NCBI GenBank assembly: GCA_902613755.1
Contig: CACMIH010000004.1
Coordinates: 62,001 to 126,000 of the forward strand
Source of the DNA: an uncultured Pelagibacteraceae bacterium
GTDB taxonomy: Bacteria; Pseudomonadota; Alphaproteobacteria; Pelagibacterales; Pelagibacteraceae
DNA length: 64,000 bases
Direction of reading: 5' to 3'
Both the position numbers and the translations under genes were made by a program. This document shows, piece after piece, positions 1 through 8,288 of the stretch. The stretch's first letter is position 1. Each line of letters begins with the position of its first letter. The notes under the pieces are model-generated. The model was given only the letters and a program-made list of their open reading frames with translations, searched no databases and was not told where the DNA came from.

Positions 1-110
1 GTAGAACTTTTTTTGGAGTTGCGTGTATAATAGCTGCTGGGATTTATATTTACTTAAGAGAAAAAGCTAGGGATCAATATATTGCAACAGAAACTCCAGT
101 AAGAAGATGA
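1..110 (+). CDS. DMT/EamA-family transporter, C-terminal end only
   Basis: The frame open from base 3 to the TGA at 108-110 gives 35 residues, starting RTFFGVACIIAAGIYIYLRE and ending in a charged tail. A last hydrophobic helix followed by a YLRE-type basic end is typical of EamA/DMT (drug/metabolite) inner-membrane exporters. The rest of the gene lies upstream of the window. Its stop overlaps the next start in an ATGA arrangement, so the two genes are probably co-transcribed and translationally coupled. The family call is by eye on a short fragment; substrate unknown. Confidence 0.6.
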   Translation, partial: RTFFGVACIIAAGIYIYLREKARDQYIATETPVRR

Positions 111-1075
111 CCAAAAGTTATATACCTACAATTAATATATCCTCACTTATAAAAAATAACTTTGAAACTCAAAGTGCATTTAAGACAATTAAAGAAATTG
201 AAAAAGCTTGTGTTAATATAGGATTTTTTCAAATTACAGGTCATGGAATTAATTTAAAAGAAATTTACAAAACCTGTGAAGTTGGCAATAAATTTTTTAA
301 TTTACCAGATAGCAAAAAGAAAAAATTATCACCCAAAAAATGGAATAAAAAAAATAAAAATCTATACAGAGGATATTTTCCTAATGATGTAAATGGAAAA
401 GAAGGTTTAGATATAGGTGATTTAAAGGTAACTAAAAAATATTCGTCAAATCTAAACAATCAATACATAGAGCATCTTAATCTAGGGAAATGTTTAAATA
501 AAAGCTCAATAAGCATTTTAAACAAATATTTTGATAAAATTTATAGATTGAGTGAGACATTGTTTAAAAGTGTGATAAAACTTAATAAAAAAAATCCTGA
601 TATTTCTGATAAAGCTTTTTCAAGATTAAAAACATTAAGCACATTAAGATTTAATTATTACCCTAACCAAACAAAACCAGTGGAAATATCAAAACAAGAT
701 GGGGTTGCTCTTGGATGTGAAACGCATGTTGATAGTGGAATATTTACAGTTCTCTATCAAGATAGAAAAGGTGGATTGCAGGTGCAAAATAGAAAAAACA
801 AAAAATGGTATGATGTACCATTCAACAAAAATGCTTTAGTAGTAAATACGGGAAGGGCATTAGAGTTTCTAAGCAAAGGTAAATTTAAAGCAACAAATCA
901 TAGAGTTTTATGGAATAAAAGTAAGAGACTGTCTGTTCCTTTTTTCTTTGAACCTTCCTATGATTTCAAAATGAACAAATCATTTTTGAATGGTAGTAAA
1001 TTCAAAAATAATGGTGAAATTTATGAAAAATTTCTTAATAAATCTTTAAAGAAATTTATTGAATATCAGCGTTAG
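107..1075 (+). CDS. 2-oxoglutarate/Fe(II) oxygenase, isopenicillin-N-synthase-like
   Basis: A 322-residue soluble protein with the two-part layout of the IPNS/2OG oxygenase family: an N-terminal DIOX_N-like region (about 5-120, including CVNIGFFQITGHGI) and a C-terminal double-stranded beta-helix. The iron triad is visible as H207-x-D209 (THVDSG) and H265 (TNHRV), and the R274-x-S276 pair that binds the 2OG carboxylate follows. These residues predict an active Fe(II) dioxygenase; in this family the substrate cannot be read from the sequence. It overlaps the preceding transporter by 4 bases (ATGA), suggesting a transport plus oxidation pair. The downstream catabolic operon is separated by about 100 bases, so a functional link to it is only possible. 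Confidence 0.9.
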   Translation: MTKSYIPTINISSLIKNNFETQSAFKTIKEIEKACVNIGFFQITGHGINLKEIYKTCEVGNKFFNLPDSKKKKLSPKKWNKKNKNLYRGYFPNDVNGKEGLDIGDLKVTKKYSSNLNNQYIEHLNLGKCLNKSSISILNKYFDKIYRLSETLFKSVIKLNKKNPDISDKAFSRLKTLSTLRFNYYPNQTKPVEISKQDGVALGCETHVDSGIFTVLYQDRKGGLQVQNRKNKKWYDVPFNKNALVVNTGRALEFLSKGKFKATNHRVLWNKSKRLSVPFFFEPSYDFKMNKSFLNGSKFKNNGEIYEKFLNKSLKKFIEYQR

Positions 1076-1180
1076 TAATTATAATGTTTGGATATAAAGC
1101 GATACATAACTCGTCGATAAATTCATAGATTTACGAAAGTGGGATCGGTCGTCTTTAAATTAACTTTTAAAGGAGGCTTT
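1076..1180 (+). promoter_or_regulatory. 5' leader of the catabolic operon with a strong ribosome site
   Basis: This 105-base gap ends in a full Shine-Dalgarno AGGAGG (1171-1176), unusually strong for this window, placed 4 bases before the ATG at 1181. A small inverted repeat, CTTTAAA (1153-1159) with TTTAAAG (1166-1172), overlaps the first two bases of that site and could partly mask it. The stretch 1100-1150 is less AT-rich than other gaps here and can form weak stems. No known riboswitch class was recognised. Regulation is inference. Confidence 0.4.
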
Positions 1181-2350
1181 ATGAAATTTGGTTATTTTTG
1201 TAACACCACAAACTGGACACACAAACCTTACCATCAGTTGTTAGATGAAACTAAAGAAATCACAGAATACTGTGATCAAAATAAATGGAATTCAATTTGG
1301 TTTACAGAGCATCACTTCAATCATGAGGGAATGGAATCTTGTACTAATCCATTGATGATGGGTGCAGATGCAGCTGCTAGAACGAAAAATATTAGAATAG
1401 GTCAGGCTGCAAACGTTATTACTTTCCATAATCCAATAAGATTAGCAGAAGATATTGCAACATTAGACCAACTTTCAAAAGGAAGAGTTGAGGTAGGTGT
1501 AGCAAGAGGAATCTATGGTAGAGAAGCAATAAATTTAAACAAAGAAGCTGATTTAAAAGATCAGGCTAAAAATTTCAGATTATTTGCTGAAACTTTAGAA
1601 GTATTAAAAAAAGCATGGAGTGAAAAATTTTTCAGTCATCAAGGAGAATTTTATACTTATCCTTCGCCAAATTATGTCTGGCAGCATGATATGAGTCCTC
1701 CTAGTGAAGAATTTATGAATATGAAAGACAGTACTATGAAAAAAATTAGTGTTGTCCCTCAGCCTTATCAACAGCCACATCCTCCAATTCATCAAGTAGT
1801 TGATGGAATTAGATCGATTGAGTGGGCTGCTGAAAATAACATCAATGTTATAATGTGGATACCAACTGTCAAAGCTTTGAAGCCAAAATTTGAAGCTTAT
1901 AAAAATAAAAGATCAGAGGTAACAAAGAAAAATATACCACTTGGTGAAGGTGTTTCACTTGTGAGAGATATGTTTGTTGCAGATACGATGGAAGAAGCAA
2001 AAGAAAAGGCTGGTGAACATATGGTAAATTATATGAGATGGGTTTGCCATTGGAGAGGTTTAGGGAATCATATGGATCCAGGTGAAGAATTACCAGAGAC
2101 AAAAGGTAAATTAGATTTATTAAATTATGAATTTTTACATAAAAGAAATATGTTATTTGGAACACCAGAATACGTAATTGATAAAATTCATGAATTAAAA
2201 TCTGAACTCAATTTACAAAATTTACAAGTTTGGTCTAATTTTCCAGGTGTGAAGCATAAAGATTGTATGAAAAGTATAAAACTTTTCACAGAGAAAGTTA
2301 TGCCTCACTTCCAAGATGATTTTGATACTGAAGTAAAAAAAGTTTCGTGA
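1181..2350 (+). CDS. LLM-class flavin-dependent oxidoreductase (luciferase-like monooxygenase)
   Basis: A 389-residue member of the bacterial luciferase-like family, which uses reduced flavin and O2 (or F420) in a TIM barrel. The family is recognised by the N-terminal MKFGYF start, the WFTEHHF segment near residue 40, the long PLMMGADAAARTKNIRIG strand and the GRVEVGVARG segment. The frame stays open upstream to a GTG at 1139, but the ATG at 1181 has AGGAGG at the right spacing and gives the normal N-terminus, so it is chosen. The stop overlaps the next GTG start (GTGA). As first gene of a five-gene operon it probably performs the opening oxygenation of the substrate. No flavin reductase gene is adjacent, so reduced flavin must come from elsewhere. 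Substrate unknown. Confidence 0.9.
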   Translation: MKFGYFCNTTNWTHKPYHQLLDETKEITEYCDQNKWNSIWFTEHHFNHEGMESCTNPLMMGADAAARTKNIRIGQAANVITFHNPIRLAEDIATLDQLSKGRVEVGVARGIYGREAINLNKEADLKDQAKNFRLFAETLEVLKKAWSEKFFSHQGEFYTYPSPNYVWQHDMSPPSEEFMNMKDSTMKKISVVPQPYQQPHPPIHQVVDGIRSIEWAAENNINVIMWIPTVKALKPKFEAYKNKRSEVTKKNIPLGEGVSLVRDMFVADTMEEAKEKAGEHMVNYMRWVCHWRGLGNHMDPGEELPETKGKLDLLNYEFLHKRNMLFGTPEYVIDKIHELKSELNLQNLQVWSNFPGVKHKDCMKSIKLFTEKVMPHFQDDFDTEVKKVS

Positions 2351-4050
2351 ATAAAAGACGAAAAAGAATTAGCGGCGGACAAGCTGCTGTTCAATCATTA
2401 AAAAAAGAGAAAGTAAAACATGTTTTTGGACTTATTGGTTCAGCAACAATGGAAATGTTTGACGCTCTTTATCATGAGAAAAGTATAAAATTTATTGGTG
2501 TCAGAGATGAAAGAACTGGCACACATATGGCTGATGGTTATGCAAGAGCATCCAATAGACCAGGGGTAATTATTGCGGGACAAAACGGACCTGGTGCTAC
2601 TAATTTAGTTACAGGAGTTGCTCAAGCAAAAGCAGCCTTTTCTCCAGTTGTTGCAATTGCAGGTTCGTATTCAACTAAAGATAAAATGGAGGATGCATTT
2701 CAAGGTTTAGATCAACAGTCTTTGTTTTCACCTATTACAAAAAAAACTTGGACTATAAAAAATTCAAAAATAATTCCAAAAATTATGAGTGATGCTTTTA
2801 ATTTAGCAATGAAACCTAGAAAAGGACCAGTTTGTGTAAATTTACCAAGAAATATATTAGCAGCTTCAAACTCCTATAATATTAATACTAAAAAACAATC
2901 ATTCACAAATGAGAGTAAACAAAAAGGAAATAAGGAAAATATCAAAAAAGCTGCAAAATTAATTGGGTCCTCAAAATGTTCAGTAATTATTGTTGGTGCT
3001 GGAATAAAGTATAATTCTAAATATAAAGAGGTAATAAAATTAGCTGAGCTATGCAACTTACCTATTGTTACAGCAGCAGGTCATGGAGATGCAATTCCAT
3101 TTGGTCATAAATTAAATGCGGGACAAATGGGTCCTAGAGGAAATCCTGTAGCATCAAGATTAGTTAAAAATGCAGATGTCATTTTAGCAATTGGAACACG
3201 TTTAGGATTCAATTCAACTTTTTACTCCTATGAAAATATAAATAAACAAGCAAAGATAATTCAAATTGAACTAGAAAAAACAATGCTTGGAAAATATTTT
3301 CCCGTAAAAGTAAAGATACATGCGGATGCTGCAACTGCAACTAAACAACTCTACGAAGAGATTAAAAAAGAGAAGATTGAATTAAATGTTAAAGATTGGA
3401 CTATCTCTTATTTAAAAGAGAGAAAAGAATATTTGATAAATAGAAATAAAGAAAATTTGGGTCCAAATTTTCCTATACAGCCAAAAGGGCTATTTAAACA
3501 ATTAAGAAAAGTGCTACCAAGAAACTCAGCAATTACTTTAGATGCTGGAACGTTATGTTTGCAGGCTACAGATGCTTTAGAATATTATGATCCTCCTTCA
3601 TTATTTACTCCTTTGGACTTTGGTTTAGTTGGTTTTTCTTTTGCATGTGGTCTTGGGGTCAAGGTTGCAAAACCTAAAAAAACAGTTGTTAGTCTTATGG
3701 GTGATGGAGGTTTTGGCATGACAATATCTGAATTAAGCACTGCTGTTGAATATGGAATTAATACAACAACTATTGTTATGAACAATCAAAGCTGGGGTGC
3801 AGAAAAAGCTTATCAAAAAGATTTTTTTGGCAAAAGATATTTAGGTGCAGATATTGCCAGTCCATCCTTTGATAAGGTTGCAGAACTTTATGGTGCAAGA
3901 GGTTTTAAAGTTAAAAAAATTTCTGAGATTAGTGAAGCTGTAAGAGCAGCAATTAAATCGAATAAGCCATCTGTGATAGATGTTGATGTAGATCCAAAAG
4001 CATTATACAGTTTTAGAAGAGATAGTTTCAAACATAAATTAAAAAAATGA
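2347..4050 (+). CDS. Thiamine-diphosphate enzyme, acetolactate synthase-like
   Basis: A 567-residue protein with the three-domain layout of ThDP-dependent enzymes (Pyr, middle, PP domains). The catalytic glutamate is E55 in VRDERTGTHMADGYAR. The cofactor motif runs from G452-D453-G454 to N479-N480 (GDGGFGM to MNNQSWG). The GTG start overlaps the stop of the preceding gene (GTGA). It is clearly distinct from the true ilvB in this window (43607-45373), which keeps the RHEQGAGH signature and has a regulatory subunit next door. Relatives include acetolactate synthases, sulfoacetaldehyde acetyltransferase and oxalyl/2-hydroxyacyl-CoA lyases; the exact reaction cannot be assigned. In the operon it probably breaks or forms a C-C bond next to a carbonyl, giving an aldehyde or acyl product for the neighbouring dehydrogenase. 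Confidence 0.9.
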   Translation: MNKRRKRISGGQAAVQSLKKEKVKHVFGLIGSATMEMFDALYHEKSIKFIGVRDERTGTHMADGYARASNRPGVIIAGQNGPGATNLVTGVAQAKAAFSPVVAIAGSYSTKDKMEDAFQGLDQQSLFSPITKKTWTIKNSKIIPKIMSDAFNLAMKPRKGPVCVNLPRNILAASNSYNINTKKQSFTNESKQKGNKENIKKAAKLIGSSKCSVIIVGAGIKYNSKYKEVIKLAELCNLPIVTAAGHGDAIPFGHKLNAGQMGPRGNPVASRLVKNADVILAIGTRLGFNSTFYSYENINKQAKIIQIELEKTMLGKYFPVKVKIHADAATATKQLYEEIKKEKIELNVKDWTISYLKERKEYLINRNKENLGPNFPIQPKGLFKQLRKVLPRNSAITLDAGTLCLQATDALEYYDPPSLFTPLDFGLVGFSFACGLGVKVAKPKKTVVSLMGDGGFGMTISELSTAVEYGINTTTIVMNNQSWGAEKAYQKDFFGKRYLGADIASPSFDKVAELYGARGFKVKKISEISEAVRAAIKSNKPSVIDVDVDPKALYSFRRDSFKHKLKK

Positions 4051-4634
4051 AATTAGAATTAAGAAAATTTACAAAATTTGTAGACAAAACTTTTATTGAA
4101 GGTGGTAAAGAAGCAAAAGAACCAGTTTTAATGGTATCAGTAGCAGCAGTGTTTAAAAATCCATGGCACGGTCAGGGTTTTGTTGAAGATCTCAGACCTA
4201 CTATTTTAGATCTTGCACCAAAGCTAGGTGATTTACTTGTTCCAGAATTGATAAAAGAAATAGGATCACCTGAAAAAATATTGGCATATGGTAAGGCTGG
4301 TGTAGTTGGGTTGAACGGTGAAATAGAGCATGCTTCAGCTTTTATTCATACTTTAAGGTTTGGTAATAAATTTAGAGATGCGGTTGGTGGAACTTCCTAT
4401 TTAAGTTTTACAAATACAAGAGGACCTGCTGGATCAAAAATTGCAATTCCTATGATGCATAAAACAGATTCTGGATTGAGACCATATTACCTAACTCATG
4501 AATTTACTATTCATGATGCACCCTTCGATGATGAGGTGGTTATTGCAATTGGTGGGGCATCAAGTGGTAGAGCACATGCAAGAACTGGTGACAGATATCA
4601 AGACATGAAAGAAATGGGAATTGAGCCAAAATAA
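4047..4634 (+). CDS. DUF1185 'amino acid synthesis' family protein
   Basis: A 195-residue protein recognised as PF06684 (AA_synth/DUF1185), with the conserved segments NPWHGQGFVEDL, YGKAGVVGLNGEIEHASA, RGPAGSKIAIPMMHK and GRAHARTGDRYQDM. Family members have solved structures, and a role in amino acid binding or metabolism has been proposed from fold and context; no reaction is established to my knowledge. The gene starts inside the preceding stop (ATGA overlap at 4047-4050) and is followed within a few bases by a hydrolase. Its place between a ThDP enzyme and a hydrolase suggests it handles an intermediate of the same pathway. Confidence 0.85.
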   Translation: MKLELRKFTKFVDKTFIEGGKEAKEPVLMVSVAAVFKNPWHGQGFVEDLRPTILDLAPKLGDLLVPELIKEIGSPEKILAYGKAGVVGLNGEIEHASAFIHTLRFGNKFRDAVGGTSYLSFTNTRGPAGSKIAIPMMHKTDSGLRPYYLTHEFTIHDAPFDDEVVIAIGGASSGRAHARTGDRYQDMKEMGIEPK

Positions 4635-4640
4635 TTCTTG

Positions 4641-5423
4641 ATGACGACAGGAACTACTGCCTCAGGAACTTATTACTTATTCAATAAAAAGGATCAAGAT
4701 GTGCCAATAGTATTTGTGCATGGTGTAGGTCTTACTCACGAAATATGGCAGCCTCAACTTGAATTTTTTAATTATCATTCAACTATTGCCTACGACATTT
4801 TAGGTCATGGAAAATCCTCATTAGAAAAAAAGGAAATTAGTTTTGATGATTTTTCTGACCAACTAATTAGGTTAATGGACCATCTTAATATAAAAAAAAT
4901 ACATCTTGTAGGTTTCTCTATAGGGTCTTTAATCGCACGAAATTTTGCAACGAAACATAATGAACGTTTACAGACTTTAACTCTTTTGTGTTCTATTTAT
5001 AAAAGAACTGAGGAACAACAAAAAATTGTTAATCAAAGATTTGAACAAGCAAAACAAGAATTAAAACTCTCAAAACAAGCCCTGAAAAGATGGTTTACTG
5101 ATAAATATCTAAAAAATAATCCAGAAATTTATGAAAAAATAAGTTCAATTTTGTCTGCTAATAATATGAATAATTTTTTAAAGGTTTACGAGCTATTTGT
5201 TAATCATAAAAATAATGAAGATTTTAATAAAATTAAAGCAAGTACACTAGTTATGACAGGTGAATACGACATTGGCTCAACTGTAAAAATGTCTCAAGAA
5301 TTGAATAGTTTGATCTCTAAAAGTCAATTAAAGATCATTAAAGATGGAAAACATCTTTGTGGTATTGAGTGTGCTGATGATGTAAATTTAACAATCAAAA
5401 ATTTTATTGGATCAGATGAGTAA
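4641..5423 (+). CDS. Alpha/beta hydrolase
   Basis: A 260-residue alpha/beta-hydrolase-fold enzyme. The oxyanion-hole HGVG motif is at 27-30, the nucleophile elbow G91-F-S93-I-G95 follows, and a late MTGEYD aspartate and DGKHLCG histidine complete the triad. An in-frame TTG lies just upstream at 4638, but the ATG at 4641 is preferred. It sits 6 bases after the DUF1185 gene and overlaps the aldehyde dehydrogenase by 8 bases. Members cleave esters, amides, enol-lactones or C-C bonds. The size and context resemble RutD/enol-lactone hydrolases downstream of flavin monooxygenases, but this is an analogy only. Confidence 0.88.
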   Translation: MTTGTTASGTYYLFNKKDQDVPIVFVHGVGLTHEIWQPQLEFFNYHSTIAYDILGHGKSSLEKKEISFDDFSDQLIRLMDHLNIKKIHLVGFSIGSLIARNFATKHNERLQTLTLLCSIYKRTEEQQKIVNQRFEQAKQELKLSKQALKRWFTDKYLKNNPEIYEKISSILSANNMNNFLKVYELFVNHKNNEDFNKIKASTLVMTGEYDIGSTVKMSQELNSLISKSQLKIIKDGKHLCGIECADDVNLTIKNFIGSDE

Positions 5424-6897
5424 ACTAAAGCAATATAAAATGTTTATTAATGGCGAGTGGGTAGACTCTGAAAGTAAAAAAACATTTGAAACTTTAAATC
5501 CAGAACATAATGAGCCATGGGCAGTTGTTCCAGAAGCAAGTGCTAAGGATGTTGATAACGCAGTTAAAGCTGCTCAAAAAGCATTCGAGGGCGAATGGCC
5601 AAAGCTACTTCCTAGAGAAAGAGCTAAATATTTAAGAGCTATTGGAAATCAATTGAGAGAGAATGCAGAAATGCTAGGAGAAATAGAAACAATTGATACT
5701 GGAAAACTTTACAGAGAAACAAAAAAGCAAGCAGTTTATATAGCAGAATACTACGACTATTATGCTGGCTTGGCAGATAAAGTTGAAGGTACGGTTTTAC
5801 CAATAGATAAACCAAATGTTCAAGCAATAACAACAAGAATACCTATAGGAGTTATAGCTGCAATAATTCCTTGGAATTCACAAATGTTTTTAACTGCTAC
5901 TAAAGTAGCACCAGCACTTGCAATGGGTAATACAGTGGTAATTAAATCTTCAGAACTTGCACCTGCTGTTTTGTTTGAATTTGCAAAATTAGTTGAAAAA
6001 ACTGGTATCCCTAAAGGTGTGGTGAATGTAATTACAGGATTTGGAGATCCTTGTGGTAAAAGTTTAACTACTCATAACTTAGTTGAAAAAGTTGCTTTTA
6101 CTGGTGGTCCTGAAACAGCAAGACATATAATTAAAAACTCAGCAGAAAATTTATCAGAAGTAAGTTTAGAACTAGGTGGAAAAAGTCCAGTTGCTGTCTT
6201 TGATGATGCAGAGCAAGAAAATGCAATAAATGGAATTACAGCTGGAATATTTGGTGCAAGTGGACAAAGTTGCATAGCAGGATCAAGACTTTATTTACAA
6301 AAAGGAATTTATGATGAATTTTTAGATAAACTTTCAAAACGTGCATCACAAATAAAAATTGGAGCGCCAATGGATCCAGAAACGGAGATGGGTCCCTTGA
6401 GTAATTTTAAACAATTAGAGGTAATAGAAAAAAATATTAAAGACACAATTGATCAAGGTGGAAAAATTAAGTGTGGAGGTGAAAGACACTCCTTTTCAAA
6501 TAAAGGATATTACTTTCCTCCTACAATTATAGAATGTGATAATCACAATCTTCCAGTAGCAGAAAATGAGTTATTTGGACCTGTATTATCAGTAATGAAA
6601 TTTGATACAGAAGAGGAAGTAATTTCAAAAATGAATGATAATCAATATGGATTATCTTCTGGTGTTTATACAAGTAATTTATCCAGAGGGATGAGAGTCT
6701 CAAAAGCAATTAGGGCAGGAATTACCTTTGTAAATACTTATAGATTAATTTCACCATCAGCTCCTTTTGGGGGTATCAAGGATAGTGGATATGGAAAAGA
6801 AGCAGGAATTGAATCAATTAAAGACTACACAAGAGTAAAAACAACTTGGTTCTACACATCAGACGAACCTTCTCTAGACCCTTTCTCAATCAGATAA
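5416..6897 (+). CDS. NAD(P)-dependent aldehyde dehydrogenase
   Basis: A 493-residue standard-length ALDH-superfamily enzyme oxidising an aldehyde to the acid. The catalytic thiol is C286 (GQSCIAGSR), the general base E252 (SLELGGKSP) and the oxyanion asparagine N154 (IPWNSQ). The C-terminal APFGGIKDSGYGKEAG segment is also present. An in-frame TTG at 5407 is possible, but the ATG at 5416, overlapping the end of the hydrolase gene by 8 bases, gives the normal MSKLKQYKMFINGEW start. It closes the five-gene operon and presumably oxidises the aldehyde released earlier in the pathway. Closest subtype by eye is betaine/gamma-aminobutyraldehyde-like; the substrate is not certain. Confidence 0.93.
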   Translation: MSKLKQYKMFINGEWVDSESKKTFETLNPEHNEPWAVVPEASAKDVDNAVKAAQKAFEGEWPKLLPRERAKYLRAIGNQLRENAEMLGEIETIDTGKLYRETKKQAVYIAEYYDYYAGLADKVEGTVLPIDKPNVQAITTRIPIGVIAAIIPWNSQMFLTATKVAPALAMGNTVVIKSSELAPAVLFEFAKLVEKTGIPKGVVNVITGFGDPCGKSLTTHNLVEKVAFTGGPETARHIIKNSAENLSEVSLELGGKSPVAVFDDAEQENAINGITAGIFGASGQSCIAGSRLYLQKGIYDEFLDKLSKRASQIKIGAPMDPETEMGPLSNFKQLEVIEKNIKDTIDQGGKIKCGGERHSFSNKGYYFPPTIIECDNHNLPVAENELFGPVLSVMKFDTEEEVISKMNDNQYGLSSGVYTSNLSRGMRVSKAIRAGITFVNTYRLISPSAPFGGIKDSGYGKEAGIESIKDYTRVKTTWFYTSDEPSLDPFSIR

Positions 6898-7003
6898 TCA
6901 GTATCAATTAACCCATCTAAAATAGGATAATTTTGTCATTGAATATTTATTGTATTCATACTTAAATTGGCTTTTATAAATTGTTAACAATTAAAGAGGG
7001 AAT
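6898..7003 (+). promoter_or_regulatory. Intergenic region with two dyad repeats before a binding-protein gene
   Basis: The gap contains an inverted repeat TGAATA (6940-6945) / TATTCA (6953-6958) and a perfect 14-base palindrome AATTGTTAACAATT (6979-6992). The palindrome abuts the Shine-Dalgarno GAGGG before the ATG at 7004. Such dyads just ahead of a transporter gene are typical operator positions. No terminator for the upstream dehydrogenase is visible, so read-through from the catabolic operon is possible. The regulator is unknown and no regulator gene is nearby. Confidence 0.35.
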
Positions 7004-8230
7004 ATGGCAAAAAATAAAGGATTACTAATTGCAGTAGCAGTAGTTGTTGTTGCTGTGGTTGTTTATTTTTCTACCCAACAATCAAAAGTTTCTAAAACTG
7101 GAGATGGTGGAGAAATTAAAATGGGAATAATTTTAGGATTTACTGGTCCAATTGAATCTTTAACTCCTGCTATGGCTGCATCAGCTGAATTAGCTTTTAA
7201 AGAAGCATCTGACTCTGGATCTTTATTAGGTGGGGCTACAATTACACCAATGAGAGCGGACTCAACATGTGTGGATTCAGCGGCTGCAACAGCTGCAGCT
7301 GAAGGATTAATATCAGGCGGTGTAGCTGCTATTATGGGAGCAGACTGTTCTGGTGTAACAGGAGCAATTGCAACTAATGTTGCGGTACCAAATGGTGTTG
7401 TAATGATTTCACCATCTGCAACTTCTCCAGGTTTAACAACTCTTGATGATAAAGGTTTCTTTTTTAGAACAGCACCTTCTGATGCTAGAGGTGGACAAAT
7501 CTTAGCTGATATTACTAAAGATAGAGGAATTAATAGTGTTGCAATTACCTTTACAAATAATGACTATGGAAAAGGTTTAGCTGATGTATATAAAGCAGCT
7601 GTTGAAGCTCATGGAATAACAGTTACTACAGTTACGGCTCATGAAGATGGAAAAGCTGATTACGCTTCAGAAGCAGCAACACTCGCTGCTGCTGGTGGAG
7701 ACGCTTTAACTGTAATTGGATATCTTGACCAAGGTGGAAAAGGTGTAATCGAAGCTTCACTTGATGCAGGTTCATTTGATACTTTTATTTTATCAGATGG
7801 TATGATAGGTCAATCTATAGTTGATGCTATCGGAAGTGATTTAGACAAATCTTTTGGATCTTTACCTGGTTCAACCGGAAAAGGAGCTGGTATATTTGCT
7901 GAAGTTGCAAAAGCTGGAGGCGTGGAAGCTTCTGGTCCATACACAGGCGAATCTTATGATGCAGCTGCTTTAATCGTATTAGCAATGCAAGCAGGTAAGT
8001 CTGCTGACAGAGCTTCTATTGCCAAAAATGTAATGGATGTTGCTAATGCTCCTGGAACAAAAATCTTCCCTGGTGAACTTAAAAAAGGATTAGATTTATT
8101 AGCTGAAGGTAAAAAGATTAATTACGAAGGTGCTACTGGAGTAACTTTTACTAATGTTGGTGAAGCTGAAGGTTCTTTTTTAGAAAAAGAAATCAAAGAT
8201 GGAAAATTTGAAACTGCTAAACAAAGATAG
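7004..8230 (+). CDS. ABC transporter substrate-binding protein, branched-chain amino acid type
   Basis: A 408-residue type I periplasmic binding protein (LivJ/Peripla_BP_6 family). It has an N-terminal hydrophobic segment (about residues 6-22), then the IKMGIILGFTGPIE opening strand and conserved ISPSATSPGLT and GESYDAAALIVLAMQAG segments. The hydrophobic stretch is not followed by an obvious cleavage site, so it may stay as a membrane anchor. It is the only binding protein near the livG-F-H-M set at 9513-13387, which lacks one and is transcribed convergently toward it; the two probably form one importer. It also follows the catabolic operon and may deliver that pathway's substrate. A strong ribosome site (GAGGG) precedes the ATG. 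Confidence 0.92.
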   Translation: MAKNKGLLIAVAVVVVAVVVYFSTQQSKVSKTGDGGEIKMGIILGFTGPIESLTPAMAASAELAFKEASDSGSLLGGATITPMRADSTCVDSAAATAAAEGLISGGVAAIMGADCSGVTGAIATNVAVPNGVVMISPSATSPGLTTLDDKGFFFRTAPSDARGGQILADITKDRGINSVAITFTNNDYGKGLADVYKAAVEAHGITVTTVTAHEDGKADYASEAATLAAAGGDALTVIGYLDQGGKGVIEASLDAGSFDTFILSDGMIGQSIVDAIGSDLDKSFGSLPGSTGKGAGIFAEVAKAGGVEASGPYTGESYDAAALIVLAMQAGKSADRASIAKNVMDVANAPGTKIFPGELKKGLDLLAEGKKINYEGATGVTFTNVGEAEGSFLEKEIKDGKFETAKQR

Positions 8231-8249
8231 TTTCAAATAATTTAAATTT

Positions 8250-8288
8250 TAAAAAACCCCAGTAATCTAATTACTGGGGTTTTTTTTT
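8250..8288. terminator. Bidirectional intrinsic terminator
   Basis: A perfect stem pairs CCCCAGTAAT (8257-8266) with ATTACTGGGG (8270-8279) around a 3-base loop, flanked by A-tracts on the left and T-tracts on the right. It can therefore end transcription in both directions. It separates the binding-protein gene (+) from the MFS gene (-). The last codons of the MFS frame run through the right arm, so its stop codon (8267-8269) lies in the loop. Confidence 0.92.

Noticed and set aside
1139..1180. GTG start 14 codons upstream for the LLM oxidoreductase
   Set aside because: The ATG at 1181 has AGGAGG at correct spacing and gives the family N-terminus.
2874..3785. Long open frames on the opposite strand of the ThDP gene and many other genes
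   Set aside because: They are shadows of strongly supported genes, with no ribosome site or family features.
1181..5423. Rut (uracil) pathway assignment for the LLM and hydrolase pair
   Set aside because: No RutB, RutC, RutE or RutF homologue is adjacent and a ThDP enzyme and DUF1185 are present instead.
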